Assembly: GCA_020199835.1 (NCBI GenBank) | Contig: JAIVJV010000010.1 | Span: forward strand, 242,023 to 306,022 | Origin: Acidobacteriota bacterium | Lineage (GTDB): Bacteria > Acidobacteriota > Blastocatellia > Pyrinomonadales > Pyrinomonadaceae | Length of the DNA stretch: 64,000 bases | Direction of reading: 5' to 3' | Shown here: positions 26,540-35,485 of the stretch, piece after piece | Layout of the letters: every line of letters begins with the position of its first letter | Position numbering within the stretch: the stretch's first letter is position 1 | Notes under the pieces: model-generated | What the model was told of the DNA's origin: nothing | The model's database searches: none | Seen by the model: the letters and a program-made list of their open reading frames with translations, nothing else | Translations under genes and position numbers: made by a program

Positions 26540-28557
26540 CTATTTGTCGCTGGGGTTCGCCAGTTTGACGCTCTTCGGATCAACCGTTATCTCCTGCAAG
26601 CGTTTCGCTACTTCAGGCGTGTGGGATTCCTGATAACGCCCGCCAAGGTATTTAGCCAAAAACTTCTCCGCTAATACCAACATCGCCATACGGTTCACCG
26701 GCCGCGCGAAGCCGTGGCCCTCGTCCGGTGCGACTATGTACTCAACCGGGAATCCTCTGTCTCGCAACGCGACGACGATCTGATCGGCTTCGCGTTTGTT
26801 CACGCGAGGATCATTCGCTCCCTGCACGACCAGCAGCGGGGTCTTGATCTTGTCGGCGTGCGTCAGGGGCGACTGCCGCATAAGCTGCGCTCTCCCTTCC
26901 GCTGTCGTCGGGTCGCCCATTCGCTTGTAGAACCTGATGCGCTCTGACTCCCAGTAAGCTGGAATAGCATCGAGCAGTGTAATCAGGTTGGACGGAGCCA
27001 CAATTGCCACTCCCACCGCGTAGAGGTCCGGCGTAGAGGTCAAGCCAGCCAATGTCGCGTAACCACCGTAAGACGCGCCCATGATGCCGATGCGTTTGGG
27101 ATCACTTATGCCCTGACTAATCAGATACTTCGCGCCCCAGGTTAGATCGTCCTGCATCTTGTCGCCCCATTGCAGGTTCCCACCGTCCACAAACTTCTTG
27201 CCATATCCCGTCGAACCACGAAAGTTCGGACTGAGCACGGCATAGCCGCGGTTCGTTAAGAACTGTGCCATGGAGTCGTACCCCCAACCGTCGCGCGCCC
27301 ATGGTCCACCGTGTGGAAGGATTATGGTGGGAAGGTTCTTCGGCGCCACACCTCTCGGCAGCGTCAGGTACGCAGGAATCTCCAGCCCGTCGGACGACTT
27401 GTAACGAATCGGTTTAACTTCCGCGAGAGCTTGGCGCGGCAACTTTTCGCGTATCCGGTATTGCAACGCCAGTTTCTTCGACTTACGGTCAAAGTGAGCC
27501 AGGTCATTTCATCTTTGGTGGAACTGTCAAAACTGATTTCCTTGTTCGGCAACTTCTTCTGCAAAAACTTGTAATCTTCCGCGAGTGTCCGGTCCTTGAA
27601 ATAGAAGCGCTGCCGGTCGTCAACGTAAATGGTGTAGAGCAGCTCGTCAGTCACGTCAGAAAAGAGTGCGCCATCGAGGTCCACACGGCTCAGCGGATCG
27701 GATTCGATGGGTTCCTCTTTGCCTGTTTCGGGATCGAATAAGACAAGCCTCGTCAGGTCCACGCTTGCGCCTTTGTTGGAAATCATATAGACGCGGCGAT
27801 TGTCTCTGTGGAAGTGAATCGGGCTGCAAATCTCAAAGAGGTTGCACGAATAGACTTTCGTGAACTTGCCGTCGGCGTCGACTCGAAGAACTTCCTTATC
27901 TCCGCTCTTCGTTGATCGCGTGGCCAGACCCAACTGATCTTTATTGTCGAAGAGCCAGTTCGTCAGCCGTTCCGTGTTTTGCCGCACGAGAGTGCGCTCG
28001 CCCGTCGAGATTTTGAGTTTATAAAGATCGTGCCAGGCCGGGTCGCGGTCATTCATGCCGACGTAAACGGCGTCCGGCTCGGTGCGTGGCACGTTGCAAC
28101 CAACTGTTCTGACTTTCTCCGAATTGGTCAGGTTCCGCGCGACAGGCACTTCGGCGCCGCTGGGCGGTTGCTCGTTGGGATTGACAGCGTACAAGTTGAA
28201 ATTCTCATTGCCGCCTTGATCGTTAACGAACAAGATAAACTTGCCGTCACGACTCCAAAAGAAGTTTCTGATCGGGCGTTTTGGTTCGTTGGTCAACAAA
28301 CGGGCGCTGGCAAATGGCTCGTCCGCACGTTTGACCCAAATGTTCAGTGTGTCCTCATGTGGCTTTAGGAACGCGATGAACTTGCCGTCTGGAGAAATCG
28401 TCGCCCTGGCGATTTCCGGGTTGCCGAACAATATTTCACGGTCAATCAGCGGCGGCAAACCGTTTTGCGCCAGCGCTGTCGCGCTGAGCAGGAAAACGCA
28501 CGAAAGGGCGCAAAGTAAAGATCGGATCTTCAAAAGTGTGGGACGTCTTCTAGTCAT
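26540..28557 (-). pseudogene. Prolyl-oligopeptidase-family (S9) peptidase, frameshifted
   Basis: Two overlapping frames together make one S9 peptidase of about 672 residues. The upstream frame (28557 down to about 27500) holds a signal peptide (IRSLLCALSCVFLLSATALA) and the beta-propeller (PDGKFIAFL, SRDGKFILFVNDQGG). The downstream frame (to 26540) holds the alpha/beta-hydrolase with Ser in GASYGGYAT, Asp in [10 protein letters not shown] and His in APDEGHGF. The reading frame is lost near 27500: TWL then shifts, and in the other frame the expected [13 protein letters not shown] continues. A single missing base explains it. SD AAGGAG is intact before the ATG. Could be a real pseudogene or a sequencing error. 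If functional, a secreted dipeptidyl or acylaminoacyl peptidase. Confidence 0.85.
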
Positions 28558-28803
28558 AGCCCGAGAACTCCTTGGGTAGATGCGGTGGAAGTATTAGCTG
28601 ATCCTATGATCAATGCAGCTGTAAACAGGTAAACGTGCGGAAGGGGGAAGGATTAACACCCCGGTCAACACTCGCTCAACGCCTAAAACGCGCGCGCCGG
28701 TTGACTTGCACACGAGAGTGTTCTACAAGTCTGAATGCTGGTACCTTTTTCCCCAATAACAGATCAGACAGGTTAACTGGCGGACATCCGAAAGCCCCTG
28801 AAA

Positions 28804-29916
28804 ATGCAAATAGCTACCCTCGTTGATTTAGGCGACTTGATCGAGAACCATCGAACCGAACTGTTGTCCGACTGGGACCGCGAAGTCGCGTTCCTTCCCG
28901 GCGCCGAACAGCTTGATGCGCCGACGATCACGGACCACATCCCGGAACTGCTTACAGAACTAAGCACGAATCTGAGATCTCATCGATCGATACCCTACGG
29001 CATCGTGAGTCCCGCCGAGCACGGTGTTCAGCGCTGGAGAGTGGGATTCGACATTACGGAAGTCGTCGCTGAGTACGGTATTCTGCGAACGTGTATCTAC
29101 CGTCTCGCCGAGAAGTACCATCTTTCCGTTACAACCAACACTGCCTCTATCGTGAACACCGTTTTTGATAAGGCGGTGGCCCAGGCGATAAAAGCTTATG
29201 CGACTCACATGACTGTAGAGCTTCAGAAACGACGTGAGGAGCATTTGAGCTTTGTCATTCATGATTTGCGCACTCCTCTGCAAGCGGTCTCCCTCGCAAC
29301 TACAATGCTCGAACGTTCACTGCCGGAAGAATCGAAGACCGAGTCGTTTGCATTGGCCTTACCAATGCTACGCCGAAACATCCGCAGGTTGGACGCTTTA
29401 ATTAAGCGCGTGCTTCAGGAAGAAGGAAACTTACAACTCGGCGATTCTCCAAAAGCGGAGAAGCGTGAGTTTGATTTATGGTCTCTGGTAGAGAGCGTTA
29501 ATCAGGACCTGTATCCGATTGCGAACGACGCGAACACGACTCTGGTAAATGATGTTCCACCTGACATGACCATCTTTGCCGATGCGCGGCTGTTGGGGCA
29601 GGTATTCCAAAACCTGATCTCCAACGCGATCAAATTCACGCCTAATGGAAAAGTTATCGTCGGGGCGCAACTCCCAGGTGAGCGCGGCATCGTGCAATGT
29701 TGGGTTCGCGATACCGGCACCGGCATAGACGCTGACCGGCTGGACAAGATTTTCGATAAACTGGAAACAGATCAGCAACCGGACAAGCGCGGCGTCGGAT
29801 TGGGCCTAGCGATAGTTAAGCAGATCGTCGAACTTCATGGTGGAACAGTGGCTGTCGAAAGCCACGTCGGCGAGGGTTCCACATTTACTTTAGAGCTTCC
29901 GCAACCCGGCTATTAA
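28804..29916 (+). CDS. Sensor histidine kinase with RsbRD-like N-terminal domain
   Basis: 370 residues, soluble. Residues 1-140 resemble the RsbRD N-terminal helical domain (LIENHRTELLSDWDREV, GVQRWRVGFDITEVVAEYGI). HisKA follows with the phosphoacceptor in SFVIHDLRTPLQAV, and the HATPase domain has N-box NLISNAIKFTPNG, G1 RDTGTGI and G2 GVGLGLAIVKQIV, ending in FTLELP. All catalytic boxes are complete. It faces a single-domain response regulator, separated by 3 bp, convergent, so the two are probably partners though separately transcribed. No SD is visible before ATG 28804. The signal sensed is unknown. Confidence 0.9.
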   Translation: MQIATLVDLGDLIENHRTELLSDWDREVAFLPGAEQLDAPTITDHIPELLTELSTNLRSHRSIPYGIVSPAEHGVQRWRVGFDITEVVAEYGILRTCIYRLAEKYHLSVTTNTASIVNTVFDKAVAQAIKAYATHMTVELQKRREEHLSFVIHDLRTPLQAVSLATTMLERSLPEESKTESFALALPMLRRNIRRLDALIKRVLQEEGNLQLGDSPKAEKREFDLWSLVESVNQDLYPIANDANTTLVNDVPPDMTIFADARLLGQVFQNLISNAIKFTPNGKVIVGAQLPGERGIVQCWVRDTGTGIDADRLDKIFDKLETDQQPDKRGVGLGLAIVKQIVELHGGTVAVESHVGEGSTFTLELPQPGY

Positions 29917-29919
29917 GCG

Positions 29920-30384
29920 TTACAACTCAGTTCGCGCCTCTCGCCGTGGCGGCAGCGGTCTGGGATTGACCAGGGCTCGTTGGCTGGCCGCGCTCGTGTG
30001 CCGCGAGGTTCTGGTATTCCCGTCTAAGAAGACTCGGTTCAGAAGAGTCAATAAATCATCAAAATCAATCGGCTTGGCCATGAAATAGTTACTGCCCGCG
30101 CTGAGTGCAGTTTCGTAAGTGGACGCTGCCGTGTATGCGGTTAGAACGATGATCGGAATGTTCCGAAACCCGTCAAAAGCCCGTATGCGGCGGATGGTTT
30201 CAAACCCGTCGAACCCGGGGAGAGCCAGATCCATCAGAATCGCGTCGGGACGCCGCTTTTTAATGATTTCCAAAGCCTCAGAGCCGCTTCCCGCTTCCAG
30301 TACCTGAAATTTCTCCGACTCGAGCAGAAGCTTCAGCATGCCGCGAACGTCGTCATAGTCTTCAACAATTAATATCGTGCGCAT
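29920..30384 (-). CDS. Single-domain response regulator
   Basis: 154 residues: one receiver domain plus a short basic tail. Acidic pocket in ILIVEDYDDV, phosphoacceptor Asp in ILMDLALPGFDG, Thr in IVLTAYTA and Lys in FMAKPIDFDDLL are all present. No DNA-binding or enzymatic output domain. The 30-residue C-terminal extension is rich in Arg, Ser and Pro (RTSRHTSAASQRALVNPRPL). Convergent with the histidine kinase at 28804-29916. Likely a phosphorelay or CheY-like regulator. Confidence 0.92.
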   Translation of the reverse strand: MRTILIVEDYDDVRGMLKLLLESEKFQVLEAGSGSEALEIIKKRRPDAILMDLALPGFDGFETIRRIRAFDGFRNIPIIVLTAYTAASTYETALSAGSNYFMAKPIDFDDLLTLLNRVFLDGNTRTSRHTSAASQRALVNPRPLPPRREARTEL

Positions 30385-30533
30385 ACGTTCATCAACTTAG
30401 CAATTCGTGGACCGTTTGAACGAGCCATGGTGGTTTTTTGAAACCGTTCTCGCGTTAATAGAGCAAACGGTATGAATCCGTGCGTCTACCCTTTAACTGT
30501 TCAAACGATCAAAAAACCTCAGGAGAAAACACC

Positions 30534-31634
30534 GTGACGACTCCGACATTCAATAACAGCTACTTCATCACTAACCGCAACGATCCGACTACTATCTGGG
30601 TTGACTCTTCGACGTATGTCATCCCAGGCCCCTTGTCTTACTACCTCTCGAGTACTCCTTACGATCAAACCATCGACGACTACTCGACCGTACCCTGGAC
30701 TGCTTTCTTGAGTGATCTCGAGACGGACCTCGCAAGCACTGTGGATGCCAACGGGAATGCCAATCTCGTCGTCTATATCCACGGCCTGGGAAACACGTTC
30801 GACGATGCTATCGTTGAATCCGCAGCGTTCGGCTCCACGCTTGCCAGTCCCGGCGGATTCGGCGGTTTGCTGATAGCTTTCGATTGGCCCAGCTACGGTA
30901 CCGCAGTGTCAGCACTCGCAAGCTATTACGCAACGACGCAGATCAACTGGCCGGCAGTGAATACGTCCGGCACGATTCGCGACAATATCAACGGCAGCGT
31001 CAAGAGCTTCATTACTGTGATCCAAAACCTGCTCGCAATCCAGGTCAACAACAAGCCCATCAATCTCAGCATCATCAGCCATTCCGAAGGCAACTACATG
31101 CTGCTGATGGGCATGTTGGGTCTGAAACAGGCGGGCGTGGCTTCGGGCAGCATCAACAACGCGATGATGCTGGCAGCGGATATATCCGCGGCGGTCTTCG
31201 AGTCGGGGCAGTTTGGCTACGGCATAACTGACATCTGCAAGCAGGTCTCGGTCTATTACTCGGGTGCTGACGCCGATCTCAATTACTCAGACTACGACTT
31301 CTTTGCTTACCACAATCCGATCTATGCTTCGCGTCTCGGTTTGATTGGACCATTCGCCTATCCGTCGGCGAGTGCGATTACGAACTCGGTGATCGGCATA
31401 GATTGTTCGCAGGTAACGGTGAACCTCGGCATGATCACAAACGTTCACGGTTCTTACAGGTCCCTGCCGCAAACCGTGGCCGACATGAGCAGTATCTTGA
31501 ACTCTTCAAGTCCGACGGGACGAATCGCCTACCCTGGCGGTACTAACTCTTATTACTTAAATCCAGCGGTGAACACCGCATCCGGAACTGCGCCGCGCCA
31601 GGGAATCTATCGCCGTCGCTTTTCGCGGCACTGA
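30534..31634 (+). CDS. Alpha/beta hydrolase (DUF900-like)
   Basis: 366 residues from GTG 30534, chosen because AGGAGA lies 7 bases upstream. The hydrolase core shows NLVVYIHGLGNTFDDAI (oxyanion strand) and LSIISHSEGNYMLLMGMLGL, where Ser in HSEGN is the predicted nucleophile. An Asp and a His follow in VSVYYSGADADLNYSDYD and ITNVHGSYRSLP. This layout resembles DUF900/COG4782 esterase-like proteins. No signal peptide or lipobox. The substrate is unknown. It is isolated: 183 bp before the GH18-like gene and with a partial repeat between them. Confidence 0.78.
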   Translation: MTTPTFNNSYFITNRNDPTTIWVDSSTYVIPGPLSYYLSSTPYDQTIDDYSTVPWTAFLSDLETDLASTVDANGNANLVVYIHGLGNTFDDAIVESAAFGSTLASPGGFGGLLIAFDWPSYGTAVSALASYYATTQINWPAVNTSGTIRDNINGSVKSFITVIQNLLAIQVNNKPINLSIISHSEGNYMLLMGMLGLKQAGVASGSINNAMMLAADISAAVFESGQFGYGITDICKQVSVYYSGADADLNYSDYDFFAYHNPIYASRLGLIGPFAYPSASAITNSVIGIDCSQVTVNLGMITNVHGSYRSLPQTVADMSSILNSSSPTGRIAYPGGTNSYYLNPAVNTASGTAPRQGIYRRRFSRH

Positions 31635-31740
31635 AACACGAAGTATCTGTTCTCCAAAAAATGTACTTGCAAACGTGAATACGGTAGACTTGCGCGCGAA
31701 TCACTTCCACTCACGGCAAGTAATACCGCAGGTACCAGCC

Positions 31741-31766
31741 CAGAATCTGAGCCGCCCGTTTTGTGG
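31741..31766 (+). repeat. Third fragment of the tRNA-flank repeat
   Basis: CAGAATCTGAGCCGCCC followed by GTTTTGTGG matches the right arm of the hairpins at 25678-25718 (first half identical) and 26478-26510 (GCCCGTTTTGTG identical). Only this half is present; there is no left arm or tRNA part. Best read as a remnant of the same duplicated segment. Confidence 0.6.
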
Positions 31767-31817
31767 TTTGCCCCCACAACGGCTCGTTATGTCTAACTAC
31801 AACGGAGGAGAACTGGG

Positions 31818-32930
31818 ATGCGAAAACAGATACTCGTGCTGAGTTTACTCATTCTCGCCGCACTGTTCGGCGGCTTTGCTACGAAACCCATGGCAAAGCC
31901 GAACACGCCGGCGCCGCCGCCACTTTTGACGCCCATATCAGTTTACGGAGCATGGCATTGCGGTAATGACTTCTGTACCTGGGCCGGCGTTCGTCACATG
32001 ACCGACTTCGACACGCGCAACCGCTGGCTGATCAATCGCGGCGATGGCCGGCCGTCGGTGAATCTCGTCGTTCTCAGTTTTGTTCACCCGTTGCGCTTGC
32101 TGAACAAAACCAATGACGCCGGCACTTCACAAGGCATACCGATCGGAATGAACCAGGCAGTGGTCGATTACTTCAAGAGCCGAGGCGTTCGCGTTCAGTT
32201 GTCTATCGGAGGCATCACTTACACCGACGCGTGGAACCAGGCGCTCGCAACAAATGCGACGCAGCTTGGGTTGAACGCAGCCGAGGCCGCAACGCGTTTG
32301 GGCGTGGGTATTGAGATCGACTACGAGGAAAACATGAACCCGAATCTCACCGGGTTACAAGCATTCATCAACGCGTATCGTTCGGTCCATCCTTACGACG
32401 CCTCGGGAAGCAATCACGCGGCGCGACTGACGATCGATCTCGCCGCGGGTGACCGCTGGTTGATTCCGCTAACACGCAAAGCAACTGCTGATTGGCTCAA
32501 CACAACGACGCCTGTGTTGGACTACGCCAATGCGATGGTCACCAGCAGACAGTTCAACAGCGCGGCGGATGCGCAGACCAACTGGCAGGAACACATCGAC
32601 GGCAAACAGCAGTTTGATCCACCGATCCTGCCGCTCGCACCGGCGAAGTTTACGGGAGCGCTTTACATCGTCACCGGCTCGAGAGCCGCGCCTGAATGCA
32701 CCAGCTTCGGCAGCTCGCTTATTAGTTCCACTGGAAACTACGTTCAATCGGTGGTACCTAACGGCGCCGGAACAACCAGCGGAATGCTCGGGTACATGTT
32801 CTGGGCCGCGGAATGTCCCTCGTCGCGACGTGTTTGCACCGTGCCGCCAAACTCGTGTGAGGGCGGTGTAGGAGTAGGCGCAACTACGTACAACATTCCG
32901 ATCCCGATGTTGCCTCTGCGGCAAAACTGA
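31818..32930 (+). CDS. Secreted glycoside hydrolase family 18-like protein
   Basis: 370 residues, ATG with GGAGGAG 8 bases upstream and a signal peptide (MRKQILVLSLLILAALFGGF). The TIM-barrel signs are YFKSRGVRVQLSIGG (SxGG strand 3 motif) and LGVGIEIDYEEN at the catalytic strand. The GH18 consensus is DGxDxDxE; here it reads VGIEIDYE, so the catalytic Glu and the preceding Asp are kept while the first two Asp are Val and Glu. A late GMLGYMFWAAE gives the barrel-closing Trp. Such variants may be weak chitinases, endo-beta-N-acetylglucosaminidases or binding proteins. Exported, likely acting on chitin-like or peptidoglycan sugars. Confidence 0.75.
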   Translation: MRKQILVLSLLILAALFGGFATKPMAKPNTPAPPPLLTPISVYGAWHCGNDFCTWAGVRHMTDFDTRNRWLINRGDGRPSVNLVVLSFVHPLRLLNKTNDAGTSQGIPIGMNQAVVDYFKSRGVRVQLSIGGITYTDAWNQALATNATQLGLNAAEAATRLGVGIEIDYEENMNPNLTGLQAFINAYRSVHPYDASGSNHAARLTIDLAAGDRWLIPLTRKATADWLNTTTPVLDYANAMVTSRQFNSAADAQTNWQEHIDGKQQFDPPILPLAPAKFTGALYIVTGSRAAPECTSFGSSLISSTGNYVQSVVPNGAGTTSGMLGYMFWAAECPSSRRVCTVPPNSCEGGVGVGATTYNIPIPMLPLRQN

Positions 32931-32960
32931 AATATCTCGGTTCGAGACTCAGGGTAACCA

Positions 32961-33012
32961 CGGCGGCGAATCTCGCCCGCGCACGATTCGCCGCCGCCAA
33001 CCAGTTGTTTTT
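32961..33012 (+). terminator. Putative terminator after the GH18-like gene
   Basis: CGGCGGCGAATC (32961-32972) pairs perfectly with 32985-32996 around a 12-base loop; a run of T (TTGTTTTTT) begins about 10 bases later. The gap makes it an atypical intrinsic terminator, but it sits between the rightward GH18-like gene and the convergent carbamoyltransferase. Confidence 0.45.
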
Positions 33013-33033
33013 TCTCCGCTGTGAGAGGTGTGC

Positions 33034-34656
33034 TCAATGCAACCTCATCATGTGTTTCTCAATGACCAGGAAATCGAGGCCCAGCAACAATGCCGTTTCG
33101 ACAGCATCGTGAGCCGTGTTGACGATTGGGCTGCCTGGTCCATTGAAAGAGGTATTCAACAACACGGGCGGGACTCCACCCGCTCGCATTCGGCAGAGAA
33201 GTTGCGCTACGAGGCCATGATCCGCATCGACGATCTGGGGGCGGGCGGTGCCGTCGACGTGAGTCGTGGCCGTAATCGTGTCTGCATGGGTATCGATTAC
33301 GCGAGTGGCGCCAATCATGTATTGGAAGAGATACGAACGCGCGGGCCACAGCTTTCCGTTGCACTCGCTTAGTCCGACCGGAGCAAAGGGCCGCCACGGC
33401 TCGCGATGCTTCAGGGCGTTTACACGATCGCGTTGAGTTGCGGGTCTTGGCAGCGCTACTATCGACCGATGGCCCAGCGCTCGCGGCCCGATCTCAGCAC
33501 GGCCTTCAACTATTCCTCCGATTTTTCCTTTCAGCAGCCATTCAATCACTGTGTCTGCATCGAAAAGTTGCCGGGACCCAACTGAAAGTAAAAAGTCCGT
33601 TTCGGCTACGTCACCCGCGTGCAGTCCTGCAAACGGATTCAAGGGCCTGCGCTCTCCGTCAGGTGGGCTCACATACCAAGCCGCACCGAGAGCCGTGCCA
33701 CTGTCGTGAGCTATGGGTGGAATGTAAACCGGATCCGGAATCAACCCGTTTGCCGAGCAGTTCAGCGCCACTCCTCCGGCCAGGCATAACTCGGTCAGCC
33801 CCGTGGCTCCACGACAGTACGCCGCGAGCCATTGGACCACCTCTTCAACACAGTGTTGTGCGGACCACGCGGTCCTCACCGCAAGCTCGTCGCGGTGAAG
33901 CGAGAACTTGTCGATGGTGATCTGGCTGCCGCCTTGCAGACTTCGGAAAGTCCGGAGCCAGCGCTCGACGATGTGTGTATGCGTGTCCTTCGGTGTTGTC
34001 GTGAGCGCAAGGACGTAATCGCTGGATTGCAGCTCAACCAACGGCCAGGGCTCAATCGCTTTTGCTCGTCCAAACGCGGCCAACCCCATCAGCTTTCCTG
34101 CTTCCAGAAATGAAAAGCCCACACTCTGACAAGCGCCGTCGTACAACAAACCAAGCGAATGCGAGGCGGGCCAGGTTGGCCCTTCTTTCAGTCCGTCGCT
34201 TATGGACGCGGAATACATCGAAACAGCACAATCTTCACCGATGCCATCTACGACCAGCACCGCGGCCTGAGAAAATGGAGACGCGTAAAAAGCACAAGAC
34301 GCGTGAGCCAGATGATGAGGCACGAGCACGAGCTCCGGTTTCGCGTCCGAAGGCGGCGGCGCGCCGAGTAAGTACTCGATGTAGTTCCGAGGATTGAGCC
34401 AGTCGTGATTGCGGTTGTCCTGCCCGACGACTTTCGGGACATCCCAACCGACGGCGATTACGTCAACGTCTTCGATCGCGAGTGACGCTTTCTCTAGACA
34501 GAACGAGATTGCGTTGCGTGGCGTTTGATGGATCGCATGTTTGCAACGTGAGAATCGTTCTTCTTCACCGAAGGCCACGAGTTCGCCGTCAACTACCAGG
34601 CAAGCAGCAGTATCGTGCCAGCCTCTGGGCGGAGCATTAATTCCGAGTGTGATCAT
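33034..34656 (-). CDS. NodU/CmcH-family carbamoyltransferase
   Basis: 540 residues. The N-terminal Kae1/TsaD-like domain has GINAPPRGWHDTAACLVVDG (metal-binding His) and VPHHLAHASCAFYASPF (HHxxHA metal motif), then LAGGVALNCSANG. The C-terminal YrdC-like part has IVEGRAEIGPRALGHRSI and PVLLNTSFNGPGSPIVNT, both diagnostic. Family members transfer carbamoyl phosphate to hydroxyls of Nod factors, antibiotics or sugars via carbamoyl-AMP. Here the acceptor is unknown; a surface glycan is plausible given the polysaccharide genes in the window. Its ATG overlaps the stop of the upstream two-helix protein by 4 bp, so the pair is coupled. Confidence 0.92.
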   Translation of the reverse strand: MITLGINAPPRGWHDTAACLVVDGELVAFGEEERFSRCKHAIHQTPRNAISFCLEKASLAIEDVDVIAVGWDVPKVVGQDNRNHDWLNPRNYIEYLLGAPPPSDAKPELVLVPHHLAHASCAFYASPFSQAAVLVVDGIGEDCAVSMYSASISDGLKEGPTWPASHSLGLLYDGACQSVGFSFLEAGKLMGLAAFGRAKAIEPWPLVELQSSDYVLALTTTPKDTHTHIVERWLRTFRSLQGGSQITIDKFSLHRDELAVRTAWSAQHCVEEVVQWLAAYCRGATGLTELCLAGGVALNCSANGLIPDPVYIPPIAHDSGTALGAAWYVSPPDGERRPLNPFAGLHAGDVAETDFLLSVGSRQLFDADTVIEWLLKGKIGGIVEGRAEIGPRALGHRSIVALPRPATQRDRVNALKHREPWRPFAPVGLSECNGKLWPARSYLFQYMIGATRVIDTHADTITATTHVDGTARPQIVDADHGLVAQLLCRMRAGGVPPVLLNTSFNGPGSPIVNTAHDAVETALLLGLDFLVIEKHMMRLH

Positions 34657-35324
34657 TTCTTGAGGTCTTGGAGCTGACGGAGGATGTCGAGTTCGTTGTA
34701 TTGCATAGGATGAGGTAGCTGGTCACCGGCGTCATCCGCAGCCTCACGCCGGCACGCGACGAGTTGTAGGACCAGCGTCTCGAACGCTTGTGGGTAACCC
34801 GAACGCTGAACGGTTACACATACCAGACGCCGAAAGTCCTGCGATTGCTCACAGCGGCTGACGAAAGTCTTGGCAGCCCGGTCGGCGAGATCCCGGCTAC
34901 TGCCTTCGTTCACGTATTTCGTCATAGCGTACAGGAGATTGTCAATCTCGGCGTAGATATAGAAGACGTAGAACTGTTGCAGGACCTCGACTAACGCTTT
35001 ATTACTAACCTCAGCGCTGTAACTGACCAGTTGTTCGTAATAACTAAGGCGGCGGTTATTGGGCACGTCCAGCCGTGTAAAGTAGGATTCGAGTGTGGTC
35101 TCCCGGCGCTGGGCCAACCATTGCCACGCCGCGAGCAGAAGCGCGTCCGCGGTGAATAGAGATGCTGCGAGATTGATACGCTCGCTGGTTCCGTTTATTG
35201 CGCCAACGAGCAGAGCTTCGCTAATCACGATCGCCGCGACGACGGCAATGATTAACGCCCGTTTCCCGGCCAGGTGCTTCCTTTTATAGTCTTTCAGGAG
35301 TTGAGTAATCCGATTTTCATCCAT
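34653..35324 (-). CDS. Two-helix membrane protein, function unknown
   Basis: 223 residues, SD GAGGGA 6 bases before the ATG. Two hydrophobic segments (about 23-42 ALIIAVVAAIVISEALLVGA and 53-70 AASLFTADALLLAAWQW) precede a cytosolic helical domain of about 150 residues with FYVFYIYAEIDNLLYAMTKY and RSGYPQAFETLVLQLVACRR. I do not recognise the family. Translationally coupled (ATGA) with the carbamoyltransferase, so it may place or regulate that enzyme at the membrane; this is inference. Confidence 0.75.
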   Translation of the reverse strand: MDENRITQLLKDYKRKHLAGKRALIIAVVAAIVISEALLVGAINGTSERINLAASLFTADALLLAAWQWLAQRRETTLESYFTRLDVPNNRRLSYYEQLVSYSAEVSNKALVEVLQQFYVFYIYAEIDNLLYAMTKYVNEGSSRDLADRAAKTFVSRCEQSQDFRRLVCVTVQRSGYPQAFETLVLQLVACRREAADDAGDQLPHPMQYNELDILRQLQDLKK

Positions 35325-35485
35325 GGTGGATCCCTCGTGAGTGTCAGATTGGGCGCGGTGATTCTACCAACGTTTCGGCGGTGAACGGCATCCGACACCG
35401 GGACCAACGGCTTTCTCTCCGGCTTGCAAAAGCCTCCGACTCTTGCTAAACCTCCCACAACGGAATGCCCTCAAGGAGAAGTATC

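Noticed and set aside
27480..27520. Programmed ribosomal frameshift in the S9 peptidase
   Set aside because: There is no slippery heptamer or stimulatory structure, and S9 peptidases are not known to use one; a point deletion is simpler.
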